NCBI GenBank assembly: GCA_900323505.1 | Contig: OOIN01000006.1 | Location: forward strand, 1,426,001-1,490,000 | DNA from: Ustilago trichophora | Taxonomy: Eukaryota > Basidiomycota > Ustilaginomycetes > Ustilaginales > Ustilaginaceae | DNA length: 64,000 bases | Direction: 5' to 3' | Part shown: one piece after another, positions 1-9,307 of the stretch | Position numbering within the stretch: position 1 is the stretch's first letter | How the letters are laid out: each line of letters opens with the position of its first letter | The notes under the pieces: generated by a model | What the model saw: only the letters and a program-made list of their open reading frames with translations | The model's database searches: none | Told to the model about the DNA's origin: nothing | Made by a program: the position numbers and the translations under genes

Positions 1-442
1 AACTTTAGTCTCTCTCTCTCTCTTTGTGCTCTGCGCTGACCACCCTCCGAGCCGTTCAGACTCAACCGCTGCCCTTGCTTTCACAACCATGTTGTACAAA
101 GTTACCTTGATCTGTGCTCCTTGTGGACGTGACAGTGGTACCGAGCTGGGAGGTATCGTCATTGTACTGCGCCTTGGCATCCGAAGCTGCTCTCTACCAA
201 GCCGAAAATTGCATACCCGAAACAGAACCATGCCAAAGTACCATGTACTGTACGATCTGACATCCCAAAAGTAAAATTGAGCGTGGGCGAGGATGCTTGG
301 CTTCGCAAGTTTGCTTTGGCACTACGCCAAACACGCAGTGCCCGCGCTGTAATCTTCAACTAGTATCGATTGCCAACATAACAGTACACAAAGAATCAAG
401 ATAACGATATGCATACTCAAAGCCGAATAAAGATCAGACGCA
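1..442. other. Left-edge non-coding stretch
   Basis: I see no convincing gene here. A short (TC)n run lies at about 11-26 and one copy of the TACTGTA heptamer at 246-252. The stretch is downstream of the minus-strand gene at 443-1822, so it probably holds that gene's 3' UTR. Whatever lies to the left is cut off by the window edge. Confidence 0.5.
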
Positions 443-1822
443 TCAACGCCCTCGACCTCGACCTCGACCTCGACCTCGCCATCCACCTCTAGCTCTCGAG
501 GCAAAGAATCGACTGCGTCCCCGACTTGCGGTGCTGCTGCTGCTGCTGCTTGATTTCGTCTTGGTGGTTCGAGCCCCTTTGCGATTCGCGATCGCGGACA
601 CCAACGCCTTTCGCCCACGAGTCGAGGTTGATGCTGCGCCTCTCTGAGCACTCATGCTGCTGCTGCTACTGGATGCGCCATTCATCCTGCTCGTCGATCC
701 TACTGTGCTTTCACTGATTTCTACCTGGTCTTCCACATCCTGCCATGTTGTCTGCCAAGTCTTGCCGCGCGTGCCACGCACTGTAGTCCCAACATTGGTC
801 GGAGTGGACGATGACGAGCCGCCTAGCGCGAGACGACGGTAGATCTCTTGCCTTTCTGGCGGCATGTCTGAGATCAGCATGATATGCGGTACTTCTTGTG
901 AAGGCGGAGAGCACGACATGTTGAGCATGCCCAGAGCAGCGCGCTCATCGACCTCTTTTTGTGGTACTCTAGTCGCTTTTGTGTTGGACATCGTGCTGGT
1001 GATGCTGGTGATGGGTCGAAGCGCCTGACGCGCTGTCGCTGGACTCTGTTGTATGGATGTATGCTCGTTGGTGCTGGGACTTGAGCTGTGCGGAGATGGG
1101 CTGCTACAGATCACGTCGAGCTGGTCGAGCAAACTAGAGCGGCCTCGTTTGGGTGTGGTAGCTTTCGACGAGGTACTGGACTGTGCACGAGCCGCCCAAG
1201 CCGATGTCAATGATGAGGCCACATTGCTGCCATTGGTAATCGTTGGCGGTGGAGGATGTGTATGTTTGGACTGGTGAGCGCCTTGGTGTGGGAGATAATC
1301 TTCGACCAAGTCGTTTGGTTGCTTCTGGCCGGCCGAGATGAGCCACTCGTCTCGAAGAAATTGTGTAGCTTTGAGATCGTTCTGACTCCAAGGCTCGGTA
1401 GCTGCTGCTGCGGCTTGAAAGTCGAAAGAAGAAGAGGGAGGATGAGGATGAGGATGAGGATGAGGAGGCTGCGACCGGCCTGTGGAGCTGGTTGGAAAGA
1501 GCTCGAGCTCAAGACGATTCTGGTGCATGGAAGATTGGGCGGTGGTTTGCGGTACGACGATGGGATTGGAAGCCGTATTGTGTTGCCGCATCGGGTGCGG
1601 TGAAGATGGTGGCAAGGCTAAAGCCAAATCTTGTGGGAGTGGAGGCGTGACGATATCGACAAACGAGTCGTCATGCTGGTCGAGATCATCCCAGAGAGAG
1701 GCATCGCTCGACGCCTCTCTTGGACGTCGCTTGTCTACGCCGAGGGCCATGCGAGAATGAATATGGTTCACGAAAGCATTTTCGACTTTGTCGCAGCTGT
1801 TGCCTGGAAGTGATTGCAGCAC
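443..1822 (-). CDS. Unrecognised Ser/Pro-rich protein with C-terminal Gly-Arg repeats
   Basis: An intact 459-codon frame that I cannot assign to a family. Most of it is low-complexity: an acidic patch near residue 43 (SLWDDLDQHDD), a His-Pro alternation near 122-129, several poly-Ser runs, and a C-terminal tail (about 437-459) of GR/RG dipeptides. The tail is encoded by a perfect hexanucleotide repeat at 451-478. The most protein-like block is around residues 300-370, including PPERQEIYRRLALGG and GKTWQTTWQDVEDQ. GR/RGG tails usually bind RNA or are arginine-methylated, so a nuclear or RNA-linked role is possible, but this is inference only. Met25 (MALGVDKRR) is an equally possible start. It shares a divergent 442-bp upstream region with the WD40 gene at 2265. 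Confidence 0.6.
   Translation of the reverse strand: MLQSLPGNSCDKVENAFVNHIHSRMALGVDKRRPREASSDASLWDDLDQHDDSFVDIVTPPLPQDLALALPPSSPHPMRQHNTASNPIVVPQTTAQSSMHQNRLELELFPTSSTGRSQPPHPHPHPHPPSSSFDFQAAAAATEPWSQNDLKATQFLRDEWLISAGQKQPNDLVEDYLPHQGAHQSKHTHPPPPTITNGSNVASSLTSAWAARAQSSTSSKATTPKRGRSSLLDQLDVICSSPSPHSSSPSTNEHTSIQQSPATARQALRPITSITSTMSNTKATRVPQKEVDERAALGMLNMSCSPPSQEVPHIMLISDMPPERQEIYRRLALGGSSSSTPTNVGTTVRGTRGKTWQTTWQDVEDQVEISESTVGSTSRMNGASSSSSSMSAQRGAASTSTRGRKALVSAIANRKGARTTKTKSSSSSSSTASRGRSRFFASRARGGWRGRGRGRGRGR
451..478. repeat. Hexanucleotide CTCGAC repeat
   Basis: Nearly five perfect copies of a 6-bp unit, read on the minus strand as alternating Gly-Arg codons at the C-terminus of the 443-1822 gene. 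Slippage here would change the number of Gly-Arg dipeptides in steps of one without breaking the frame. Confidence 0.85.
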
Positions 1823-2264
1823 GATACTGCTCTGTCACTGGCCAAGGAGTGTCGATGAAGAGGTGGCGAAGCAAGTAGCTGTAACTGTACTGTAATTTAG
1901 CGCCAAAGAGTGTTGGACTCAGTTTTTGGCGTTGACTGACGCGTTGAGTACTCTTTCAACTTTTCAACAATCACATCCGTGCGGGAGTGGAGGTGCAGCT
2001 GAGCCTTTACAGTATGCACGGCTTGCATGCTGAGCGTTCAGGGTCCTCTCTTTTTGGCTTGACACTTGACACGGTCCGTTGACGACGTTCTTATCCCACA
2101 CCTCCCCACCAGCACAAATCCTCTTGCCAACCACCATCTAAAGGTAAAAACGACCACGCCACCAGCTCCGATTCTCGCAACACGCGAACTCGACCCCAAC
2201 GAATCCGCTATCAATGCCTTAACTCGCTACCAGCTTGGCTCGGTAGCCACCTAGCCTTTCCTCC
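1823..2264. promoter_or_regulatory. Divergent intergenic region
   Basis: A 442-bp region between two divergently transcribed genes, so it should hold both promoters. It contains TACTGTA at 1888-1894 and TACAGTA at 2008-2014. I see no clear TATA box. Confidence 0.5.
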
Positions 2265-4661
2265 ATGGCTTTCCTCCACTCGGCCAACTTCGATCCTTCT
2301 CCGAGGCGCACCATCTCCTCATCTAGGAGCCATCACCGCCAATGCCAACTCGATGATTACCTCATCGATCGACTTGACAACACCGAAGTGTTGGGTGGCG
2401 AGGACAGCTCGGGTCTGCACATCGGCCATATCGGTTGCGTCAATGCTCTCAGTTGGTCTCCCTCGGGACAACTCCTTGCGAGTGGCAGCGACGATCGCAA
2501 CGTCATCCTGTGGAAACTAGGCTCCCCTCATACCCATCCTCTTACACATCCATCACAGCCCATCCGCAGTCGAACCTCGGCCTCTTCTCGATACGCCATT
2601 GGAGCCTCTCGCCGCGCGCGCGAGCAGCCCACTCAGACAAGCACATCACACGACACAGACTCTCTTCCATCTGAATCAGCACATGGCCTCGAACATCAAG
2701 ACGACGACATCGTACAGCCATGGCCGCAACGCTCTTTTCCAAAGATGGAGCTCGGCATGCTTGGCAACATTGAGACGGGTCATCGCGCCAACATCTTCTC
2801 TGTCAAGTGGGCGCCCAACGCCTCAGAGCGTCGCCTCTTCACCTGTGCAGGTGACTCGCATGTCCGCGTTTTCGACATCAATTACATGTCCTCTAGTACG
2901 GGCGAGGGTGCAGACGGACAAGTGCATCGCAGTCATTCAGGCAGCGAGTGGCACAATTGGTCAGAGCACAGTGGTGCCTGCATTCGCCTCTTTCGCTGCC
3001 ACCGTGGCAGAGCAAAGCGCATCTCAACCGAAGTCTCGCCCGATGTCTTCCTTACTTGTGGCGAGGACGGCGATGTTCGCCAGATGGATCTTCGTGTACC
3101 CCACACTTGCCGCACTCGCACCGGTGGCTCGTGTCCACCGCCCCTTGCTCACTACCCATCCGTCCTCTACTCGCTTTCTGTGAGCAAGCTCGAACCTTGG
3201 CTCTTTGCCGTAGCCGGAGAATCTTCTCTGGCTTACCTGCACGACCGAAGGATGATCCCACGTCTCATCAAGCGCGAATGGGGCATGTCCACAGATGCCC
3301 AACATGACGCTCTTACCATGTGCGTGCGCAGTTTTGGCGTGCCTCCTGGAGGCTTTGATGCGCCTTGGGCAGACAACGACGGACGCACCGCTCTACGCAG
3401 TGAAGAATCACCGTCTTCGCGCCGTCGTCTTTTCATGGGTAACCGCAACAGCATCACAGCATGCAAACTCAGCGAACACAACGGCAGAGACTTGCTTGTG
3501 TCGTACTCCTCTGGCCACATTTACCGCTTCGACATCTATGATGAGCCAGGTGTCCTGCACGCCAATCTCGACAATGTTCGGTTCTCTTTGGATACAGACC
3601 AACGCTCTCAGTCACCAGAAGGAGAAGCAGCTGCTACAGAAGCCGTTGACAAACCCAAGGCACGTGACAATAACGATATCGAGATGGGTGATGGCAAGAG
3701 TCGCGGAGGACGGGAAGGAAACGAGGATGAAAACGTCGTCATCTCTGGCTCTGACGCTGATGACGCAGGCACAGCTGGCGAGAATGACGATGGACGGAAT
3801 GTCGATGTTGAAGACAGTGAGCATGAAGGAAGCAGTGACTATGAAAATGAGGAAGAAGAAGACGAAGAGCAAGAGCAAGAGCATTTGGACGAGGATGAAG
3901 ATGAAAATGATAATGAAAACGAAGATGAAGATGAAAATGATAATGAAAACGAAGATGAAGATGAAGATGAAGATGAGGACGCGAGCGACGACGATCGCGA
4001 CGACGATGATGCTGGCGACATGTCAGAAGAAGATTTGATGCACCTTCTCCAGCAAGAAGCGGGTTTGCGATCCACCTCCCCAGCAGAGCCCGTCGTACCC
4101 ACCGTCTACCCCCGCTCAGCATACAAGGGTCACTGCAACAAGGAGACCGTCAAGGATGTCGCATTCGCAGGCGGTGATGACGAGTATGTCATTTCTGGCT
4201 CTGATGACGGCAACTGGTTCATGTGGGACAAGCTCACCTCCGAAATCAAAGGCATCTGGCACGGAGACTCGAGTGTCGTCAACGTCATGGCCATGCATCC
4301 TGACTTGCCCGTCTTTGCCATCTCGGGCATCGACGACACCATCAAGATCTTTGCACCTATCTCCATCACCCCTTTCCCACCGCCAGCAGCAGACCAAGAT
4401 GAGGGCGCGGAAGCTAGTTCGACAGAAAGTCGGAGGAGGAGACCACGCTTAGGCAGAGACGACGCCATCCGTGCGCACAAGCTCACCGATCGTCTACCAG
4501 ACAAGGACGACATTTGTCAACGAAACGAACGTCAGCTTCAAAGAGATTCTCTCGTCACGCCAGCAGCGAGCATCCTCTGGCGTCTTCATCCACGCTTGCT
4601 TGGCATTGATGTGGACGATGATCCCGACCGTCAGGCCGAAGGTGATTGTATTGTCATGTAA
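2265..4661 (+). CDS. DCAF6/DCAF8-like WD40 protein (CUL4-DDB1 substrate receptor)
   Basis: An intact 798-residue WD40 protein. N-terminal repeats are clear: GCVNALSWSPSGQLLASGSD near residues 57-80, then GHRANIFSVKWAPN, CHRGRAKRISTEVSPD and LTCGEDGDVRQMDLR. A long insert follows, including a strongly acidic stretch (about 526-595) of Asp/Glu/Asn runs. WD repeats resume near 620 with YKGHCNKETVKDVAF, YVISGSDDGNWFMWD and AISGIDDTIKIFAP. The order of an N-terminal propeller half, an acidic insert and a C-terminal half is what I know from the DCAF6/DCAF8 (WDR42/NRIP) families, which link substrates to CUL4-DDB1 ubiquitin ligase. The WDR call is firm. The DCAF assignment rests on the repeat wording and layout. 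Other WD40 scaffolds are possible. Confidence 0.75.
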   Translation: MAFLHSANFDPSPRRTISSSRSHHRQCQLDDYLIDRLDNTEVLGGEDSSGLHIGHIGCVNALSWSPSGQLLASGSDDRNVILWKLGSPHTHPLTHPSQPIRSRTSASSRYAIGASRRAREQPTQTSTSHDTDSLPSESAHGLEHQDDDIVQPWPQRSFPKMELGMLGNIETGHRANIFSVKWAPNASERRLFTCAGDSHVRVFDINYMSSSTGEGADGQVHRSHSGSEWHNWSEHSGACIRLFRCHRGRAKRISTEVSPDVFLTCGEDGDVRQMDLRVPHTCRTRTGGSCPPPLAHYPSVLYSLSVSKLEPWLFAVAGESSLAYLHDRRMIPRLIKREWGMSTDAQHDALTMCVRSFGVPPGGFDAPWADNDGRTALRSEESPSSRRRLFMGNRNSITACKLSEHNGRDLLVSYSSGHIYRFDIYDEPGVLHANLDNVRFSLDTDQRSQSPEGEAAATEAVDKPKARDNNDIEMGDGKSRGGREGNEDENVVISGSDADDAGTAGENDDGRNVDVEDSEHEGSSDYENEEEEDEEQEQEHLDEDEDENDNENEDEDENDNENEDEDEDEDEDASDDDRDDDDAGDMSEEDLMHLLQQEAGLRSTSPAEPVVPTVYPRSAYKGHCNKETVKDVAFAGGDDEYVISGSDDGNWFMWDKLTSEIKGIWHGDSSVVNVMAMHPDLPVFAISGIDDTIKIFAPISITPFPPPAADQDEGAEASSTESRRRRPRLGRDDAIRAHKLTDRLPDKDDICQRNERQLQRDSLVTPAASILWRLHPRLLGIDVDDDPDRQAEGDCIVM

Positions 4662-4752
4662 GGTTTTTTTGTGATTGCATCAGCTTCGTGTTCTTTTGAA
4701 ATGGTATTGCACACTGTAGCTCTGCAGGTTCCTTTTGTGAAGAATTGCATCG

Positions 4753-7326
4753 TCAGTTGGCAAGGATGGAAGTGAGATTGAGCTGGTTCTCCTCGGCAAT
4801 GGACTCTTGCATGAACGAGTTCAACTTCGACCAAACCTCGTCTTCTTTTCTTCCGTCGTCGATGATGAAAGCGGGAATGTGTCCAAACGCAGCTTCCACC
4901 TGCGCCACTTGGCCCTGTGCAAAAGTCTGGTTCGTCCAGATGTGGCGGTATTTGGCACCTTGCTGTTGAGTATACTTGAGCTTCGGCAGGGTCACCGTCA
5001 CATTTTGCTGTCCCAAGTTGATTCCATCTTCCGCATCGTAGATGGGCGCCACAAACAATTTATCACCCAGGAAGAAGGTCCAGTTTCCACTTTGATCTTG
5101 AGCCCCGCTCTGCTGTGCGTCTGCATACAGTTCCGTTGGGCGGACCAGCGGCCATCCATTGGCATAGTATTCTTCCATTAGCACCTTGCGGTAAGCCGCT
5201 AGAGCGACGAACAGTCTTGTGTTATGTCGATGATATGCCCAAGTATCGTCATCCGAATAAGCCTGCTTGTTAACGCTTGGGATATTGCCCTCGTGCGTTC
5301 GGAATACTGCCGAGGTAAAAGCGCCAACTTCACCCCATCTACCCAACAACGCTTTGGAGCGAGTAATGTTGAAGTTGGTAGAAAGCGTATTGGTATATCC
5401 GCCAATGTCCGAGTGCGAGATGCCAAATCCAGAAAACCCCATGTGGATTGTGGATGGAATGACAGATCGGAGGCCATCGTGACGGGAGAAATCGATATTC
5501 TGATCGCCAACCCAGAAGAGGTTGGTGTGCGGGGCGGAGAAGGTAGATGCGGAGCGATGGAAGCCAACGATTTCCGAGGTTCGATTCAGGTCTTGGCTGA
5601 CTTCGTAGAGGAGTTGGGCCCAGGATGTTGGGTATTGGTTGTGAAAGTTGATGGGTTTGGATGCGTCGTCATCGCCGACGAGATCGAGTTCTGAGGAGGA
5701 GATGTTGCCAGATGAGGAAATGTAGACGTCGGAAGCGGTGGATAGATACTCTCCAAAGTCTTGCATTGCCCCCGAGATGTTTGCCGAGAAGATCTGTTCC
5801 TTGACCAGCTGCTTGAACCAGCTTCGAGTGGTCTCATTGGACAGATCCAACAGTCCCGCATCGATCCCTGGACCACTGGTGATCGTCCATGGCACTCTTT
5901 CCTCCCCGTTTGATTCTTCCAATACAGTCCTGTTCAGCACAAACCTGCCCCCTTCCACCGCCTCCTTGTACAGATTCCTTTTGAAGCCGGTCGGTTTGGC
6001 AGAAACATTGGCCAGGAAAGTATTGACGTAACTCAAAGTGCGTACGCCATACGAAGCGTTGAGGTGGGTCACCCAGTCTCCCCATGTCGGGTAGAGCTTC
6101 TGGTCGGGTTCCCAGTTCCACCACAGTCGCGAGAGGGGGATGTCGTACGCTCCGGGTTGCAGACGAGTACCGCACCAGTCTTGGAGCCACACAGCGGCAA
6201 GGGGAAGACGCTGGAGGGAGGTAGCGTTACGGATGATGGATTCTACTTTGGTTTGACCACCTTGGATGCCTAGGATGGATCCGGTTTGAGTCCATGTGGG
6301 AAGGCGGGGCTGGCGACCAGTGTGGTTGGTGAGGGAAGTGATGGCCGAGAGGAGGGGTGGAACGTCATTGGATTCTGTGTGGGCAAGGCCGAGGTCGAGG
6401 GTGACGGTGGGAGCGTCGTAGGTGATCGTCACAAACCCGGTCTCAGAAGAGGGGATCTTAGGAAGATCCGAAGCCGGGACAGGAGACTTGGAGGTATCGC
6501 TGAAACTGGTGCCAAAGTTGCCACTGTCCAAGTCAACAATGACAAGACGAGGTCCACGAATGACGCCCCATCGCCCCTCCGTTGTCGTCCACGAACCGAT
6601 CGCTGTATACGTCGTGAGCTCCGACCCACCGGCAAAAGTACCCGAGATGCTGCCATTCCCATTCAGATACCCCGTCACGGGTTCGTCGCCACGTCCTACA
6701 CCGCCTTCACGGGTCCAGATGGGTACTCGTGCTCCCCTTAGCCCCATGAAGCTTGGTTGCGATCCCAGGCCCCAGAACTGTTCTTTCGAGGTGGAGGCGT
6801 ATCTCAGGCTAACCGACTTGACTTTCTCTCCAGTACCTTGAGGAGAGTTGATGGTGGCAGAGAGACGCACAGCCTCTCCTGAGATGGTGGAGATGACGAG
6901 TCTCCACTCTGTCTCGCAGGCCTCGGAGCTGAGCTTGCCGCTGAGGACAGCACGAGCGTCAGAGACCTTGTCAAGGCTTTGGAGCGACTGTGTTGCGTTT
7001 ATACCACCACAGATGAAGGTGCTCGAGTCAGTAGCATTAGTAATGAGCTCAAAGTTTCCCGAAGAGTCAGAGATGACAGGAGTGCCGGTGGAGGCGATGA
7101 GGAAGGTTGGAGGGGTTCGGAGGATCGTCTCGTTGTGTTGGGTCGGGTTCGTGATAGTCAGTCCTGCGGAAGAGTTGTAGTCGATGGTGATGCCGTTGCT
7201 GAGAGTGAGTGAGGTAGGTTCTGAGCGTATGAGGGGTAGCTGAGCTGCCAAGGTTGCCGCGGCGAAGCATGCCAGGGCCAGCATAGACAGCATAGCTAGC
7301 CCTGCCGGTTTGAAGAGAGGCGACAT
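4753..7326 (-). CDS. Secreted GH31 glycosidase, predicted sulfoquinovosidase
   Basis: 857 residues from the chosen Met, which begins a good signal peptide (hydrophobic core 9-28). A longer reading frame to 7542 would bury that signal. GH31 landmarks: LQDWCG (381-386), nucleophile Asp523 in MQDFGEYL, acid/base Asp608 in WVGDQN, and HSDIGGY (638-644). The sulfonate-binding set known from Escherichia coli YihQ appears complete: Gln355 in GIQGG, Gln382 in LQDW, Arg400 and Trp403 in SRLWWNW, and Tyr644. The acid/base-to-Tyr spacing is 36 residues, as in YihQ. The predicted reaction is hydrolysis of sulfoquinovosides to sulfoquinovose outside the cell. Many N-glycosylation sequons fit secretion. 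No sulfoquinovose catabolic genes are nearby. GH31 is firm; the specificity is a strong inference from residues recalled from memory. Confidence 0.85.
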   Translation of the reverse strand: MSPLFKPAGLAMLSMLALACFAAATLAAQLPLIRSEPTSLTLSNGITIDYNSSAGLTITNPTQHNETILRTPPTFLIASTGTPVISDSSGNFELITNATDSSTFICGGINATQSLQSLDKVSDARAVLSGKLSSEACETEWRLVISTISGEAVRLSATINSPQGTGEKVKSVSLRYASTSKEQFWGLGSQPSFMGLRGARVPIWTREGGVGRGDEPVTGYLNGNGSISGTFAGGSELTTYTAIGSWTTTEGRWGVIRGPRLVIVDLDSGNFGTSFSDTSKSPVPASDLPKIPSSETGFVTITYDAPTVTLDLGLAHTESNDVPPLLSAITSLTNHTGRQPRLPTWTQTGSILGIQGGQTKVESIIRNATSLQRLPLAAVWLQDWCGTRLQPGAYDIPLSRLWWNWEPDQKLYPTWGDWVTHLNASYGVRTLSYVNTFLANVSAKPTGFKRNLYKEAVEGGRFVLNRTVLEESNGEERVPWTITSGPGIDAGLLDLSNETTRSWFKQLVKEQIFSANISGAMQDFGEYLSTASDVYISSSGNISSSELDLVGDDDASKPINFHNQYPTSWAQLLYEVSQDLNRTSEIVGFHRSASTFSAPHTNLFWVGDQNIDFSRHDGLRSVIPSTIHMGFSGFGISHSDIGGYTNTLSTNFNITRSKALLGRWGEVGAFTSAVFRTHEGNIPSVNKQAYSDDDTWAYHRHNTRLFVALAAYRKVLMEEYYANGWPLVRPTELYADAQQSGAQDQSGNWTFFLGDKLFVAPIYDAEDGINLGQQNVTVTLPKLKYTQQQGAKYRHIWTNQTFAQGQVAQVEAAFGHIPAFIIDDGRKEDEVWSKLNSFMQESIAEENQLNLTSILAN

Positions 7327-8236
7327 GTTGATTCCCGCTAGCAAATGGCAAAGTGGTTTCTTCGGAGGGTGTGAGGCATTCACCGACACAGACTCGCACA
7401 GGCGCAGGTATATATGGGTCACACAAAAGACATTTGACCCTCGGGTGAACCTGGCAAAATGGGTTCCGAAGCAGGCAGTCTCTGACGGCAAGCGAGCTTG
7501 CTCGGTTGCTTGGTTGCTGCGGAAGACCGTCTTTCCCAACATCCGTCTCCCGAAACTTGACAGAAGCGAAGGACGTCAGACCTGCACGCATGATGCGATC
7601 CCAGCATCAACGAGCGAGGACGCAATGCGGAGTTGTTTCATATCGTCCGTTACTCGACATGCGGAGTCGAACATTTCTTCCAGCTTGGACCGCATGGTTC
7701 CTCTGCACAAAGAAAATTCGCCGAGAATGCCGCAACTTGCTCTGGACGTGACGTGACACTTGCAGTACAGTAAACCTACAAAGCGAGTACAGTATTCGGT
7801 CAAAATACGGACCGGCGAGCTTCGGATATTTGAGGCTCGGCTTTTTAGCCGGTCGCAGAGACATACTCTCACTCAAAGGTTGGACAACAGGCAGGCAGAG
7901 GAGAGAGAGAGAAAGAGGAGAATGTAATTTTGATTCGATCTGGACAAATCTACCCTCGGCGCCGTCGGTAGGTGAGATGGGGCCGGGGCGTTGTCTACAG
8001 AGTCATTAGCGAGATGCGTGAAAAGTCGTGATTCGAGTACGATGAAGCGAAACAGAATGAGATAGAGCGGTACGGAACGGAATGCGATGCAGTAAAGTAG
8101 AACAGACTGTCGGTGTGCAATGCTGCAAGAGAGAGCAAGATATGAAGGCGAGAAACGTTAAAAGAAGACAGGACGTAATCGGAGGCAGGTGCGCCTCGCA
8201 TCGTTAAAGATAAAAGGAGTCGTCATGCGATCACTC
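7327..8236. promoter_or_regulatory. Upstream region of the GH31 gene
   Basis: About 900 bp between the GH31 start and the 3' end of the TRI14-like gene, both on the minus strand. A TATATAT element lies at 7409-7415, about 85 bp upstream of the GH31 ATG. Two TACAGTA copies sit 22 bp apart at 7766-7772 and 7788-7794. Purine-rich runs follow near 7900. No gene is seen. Confidence 0.5.
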
Positions 8237-9307
8237 TTAGATCAAGTTGTAGATTCTGTAAAGCGGGAATTGGGTCCTACCACCGTGAGCACCCTCTCCA
8301 AAGTAAGCACCACCGCCGTAGATCTCCTGCTGTCCGTTAAAGTTGGCCTCGGTGACGACGGTGAGCGAGTTGCTCTTAAATTCATCCCTGGTCGAGCTGG
8401 TGACAGTTGCAGAGCGCCATCTGTCGTTCGACTGGAACCTGTATGCGTTGGGTGCTTTGGTGCCAAAGAGATTGCTCTTGCCGTTAACTCGGATGGCGTG
8501 GAGCTTCTCGGTACCATCGAGACCTCCAAAGTTTGCTCCGGAGAGTCGGACGGGGATGGCGGTTGGGTTGGGGCTGTTCAGGTCGAAGGCGGTGAGTGGT
8601 CGAGGGCCGCCAAAGGCGACGAGGACGTTGTCTTCGGGGATGTAGGCTACTCCTGTGTATCCTGGGCGCTGGCTGCCGTTGGCTGCTTCCGAGAACCAAG
8701 GGGTGATGGTGCGGCCGTCAGGAGAGACTTTGGCAATGGCTGGGATGCCAAGTGCAAAGACGACATACGAGTTGTCCTGAGAATCTTGGGCAGAGGCAAC
8801 AGGTCCAAAAGGGATCCTTCCCGTCCTCTGCTGGAACTGGCTCTGGACGCCATTAAGACTCACACTCCATGCCGGGGCGCTGTTGGCATTTGCGGGAAGA
8901 TTGAAGCGATGGAACGAGTCGGGACCGTCCTGACTCTGTCCCGGACCAAATCTGAAAGCAGCAGAATTTTTGGCGACTGCAAAAAGTTTATCCCCCGCAT
9001 TGTTGATCGAGAGACCTGCCATCTGCTGCTCGCCGTTGCCATCGCTTGAAACGCCAGGAATGAGAAGGTTGAAGTGAGAATTGTCGTTGACATTCCAGAC
9101 TGAAATGCGGCCTTTCCACAGGTTGGACTGGTAAAAGAGGTTGCGGGCTTTGTCAAAGATGGTGTCCTCGGGGTAGAGGTTTTTGACGTTGATGTTGTAG
9201 ACGTCGGGGATGGGAGCTCTGGATTGGATGGGGACAGGGAGGGCACTGATGCAGGTCGAAGAGACCGCTGCCAGCGCAAGAGCCGCTGCAGTGATGCTCA
9301 GCCTCAT
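8237..9307 (-). CDS. Secreted TRI14-like protein, predicted beta-propeller
   Basis: 356 residues from the Met that starts a signal peptide (MRLSITAAALALAAVSSTC, cleavage near 21-23). The longer in-frame start at 9499 would hide it. The mature part has short repeating strand motifs such as NLYPEDTIFDKARNLFYQSN, KGRISVWNVND, IPGVSSDGNGEQQMAGLS and TGVAYIPEDNVLVAFGG. This wording matches my memory of the TRI14 family, first described in Fusarium trichothecene clusters as dispensable for toxin synthesis in culture but contributing to plant infection. Such proteins look like SMP-30-type six-bladed propellers. No other trichothecene-type genes are present, so this is not a toxin cluster. Its neighbour in the same orientation is the secreted GH31 enzyme, 910 bp away. 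The assignment is moderately sure; the activity is unknown. Confidence 0.65.
   Translation of the reverse strand: MRLSITAAALALAAVSSTCISALPVPIQSRAPIPDVYNINVKNLYPEDTIFDKARNLFYQSNLWKGRISVWNVNDNSHFNLLIPGVSSDGNGEQQMAGLSINNAGDKLFAVAKNSAAFRFGPGQSQDGPDSFHRFNLPANANSAPAWSVSLNGVQSQFQQRTGRIPFGPVASAQDSQDNSYVVFALGIPAIAKVSPDGRTITPWFSEAANGSQRPGYTGVAYIPEDNVLVAFGGPRPLTAFDLNSPNPTAIPVRLSGANFGGLDGTEKLHAIRVNGKSNLFGTKAPNAYRFQSNDRWRSATVTSSTRDEFKSNSLTVVTEANFNGQQEIYGGGAYFGEGAHGGRTQFPLYRIYNLI

Noticed and set aside
8189..9049. 286-codon plus-strand frame over the TRI14-like gene
   Set aside because: The minus strand gives a signal peptide and family motifs; this frame is a shadow.
8237..9307. Possible trichothecene-type toxin cluster suggested by the TRI14-like gene
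   Set aside because: No terpene synthase, P450 or acyltransferase genes are nearby; the neighbours are housekeeping genes.
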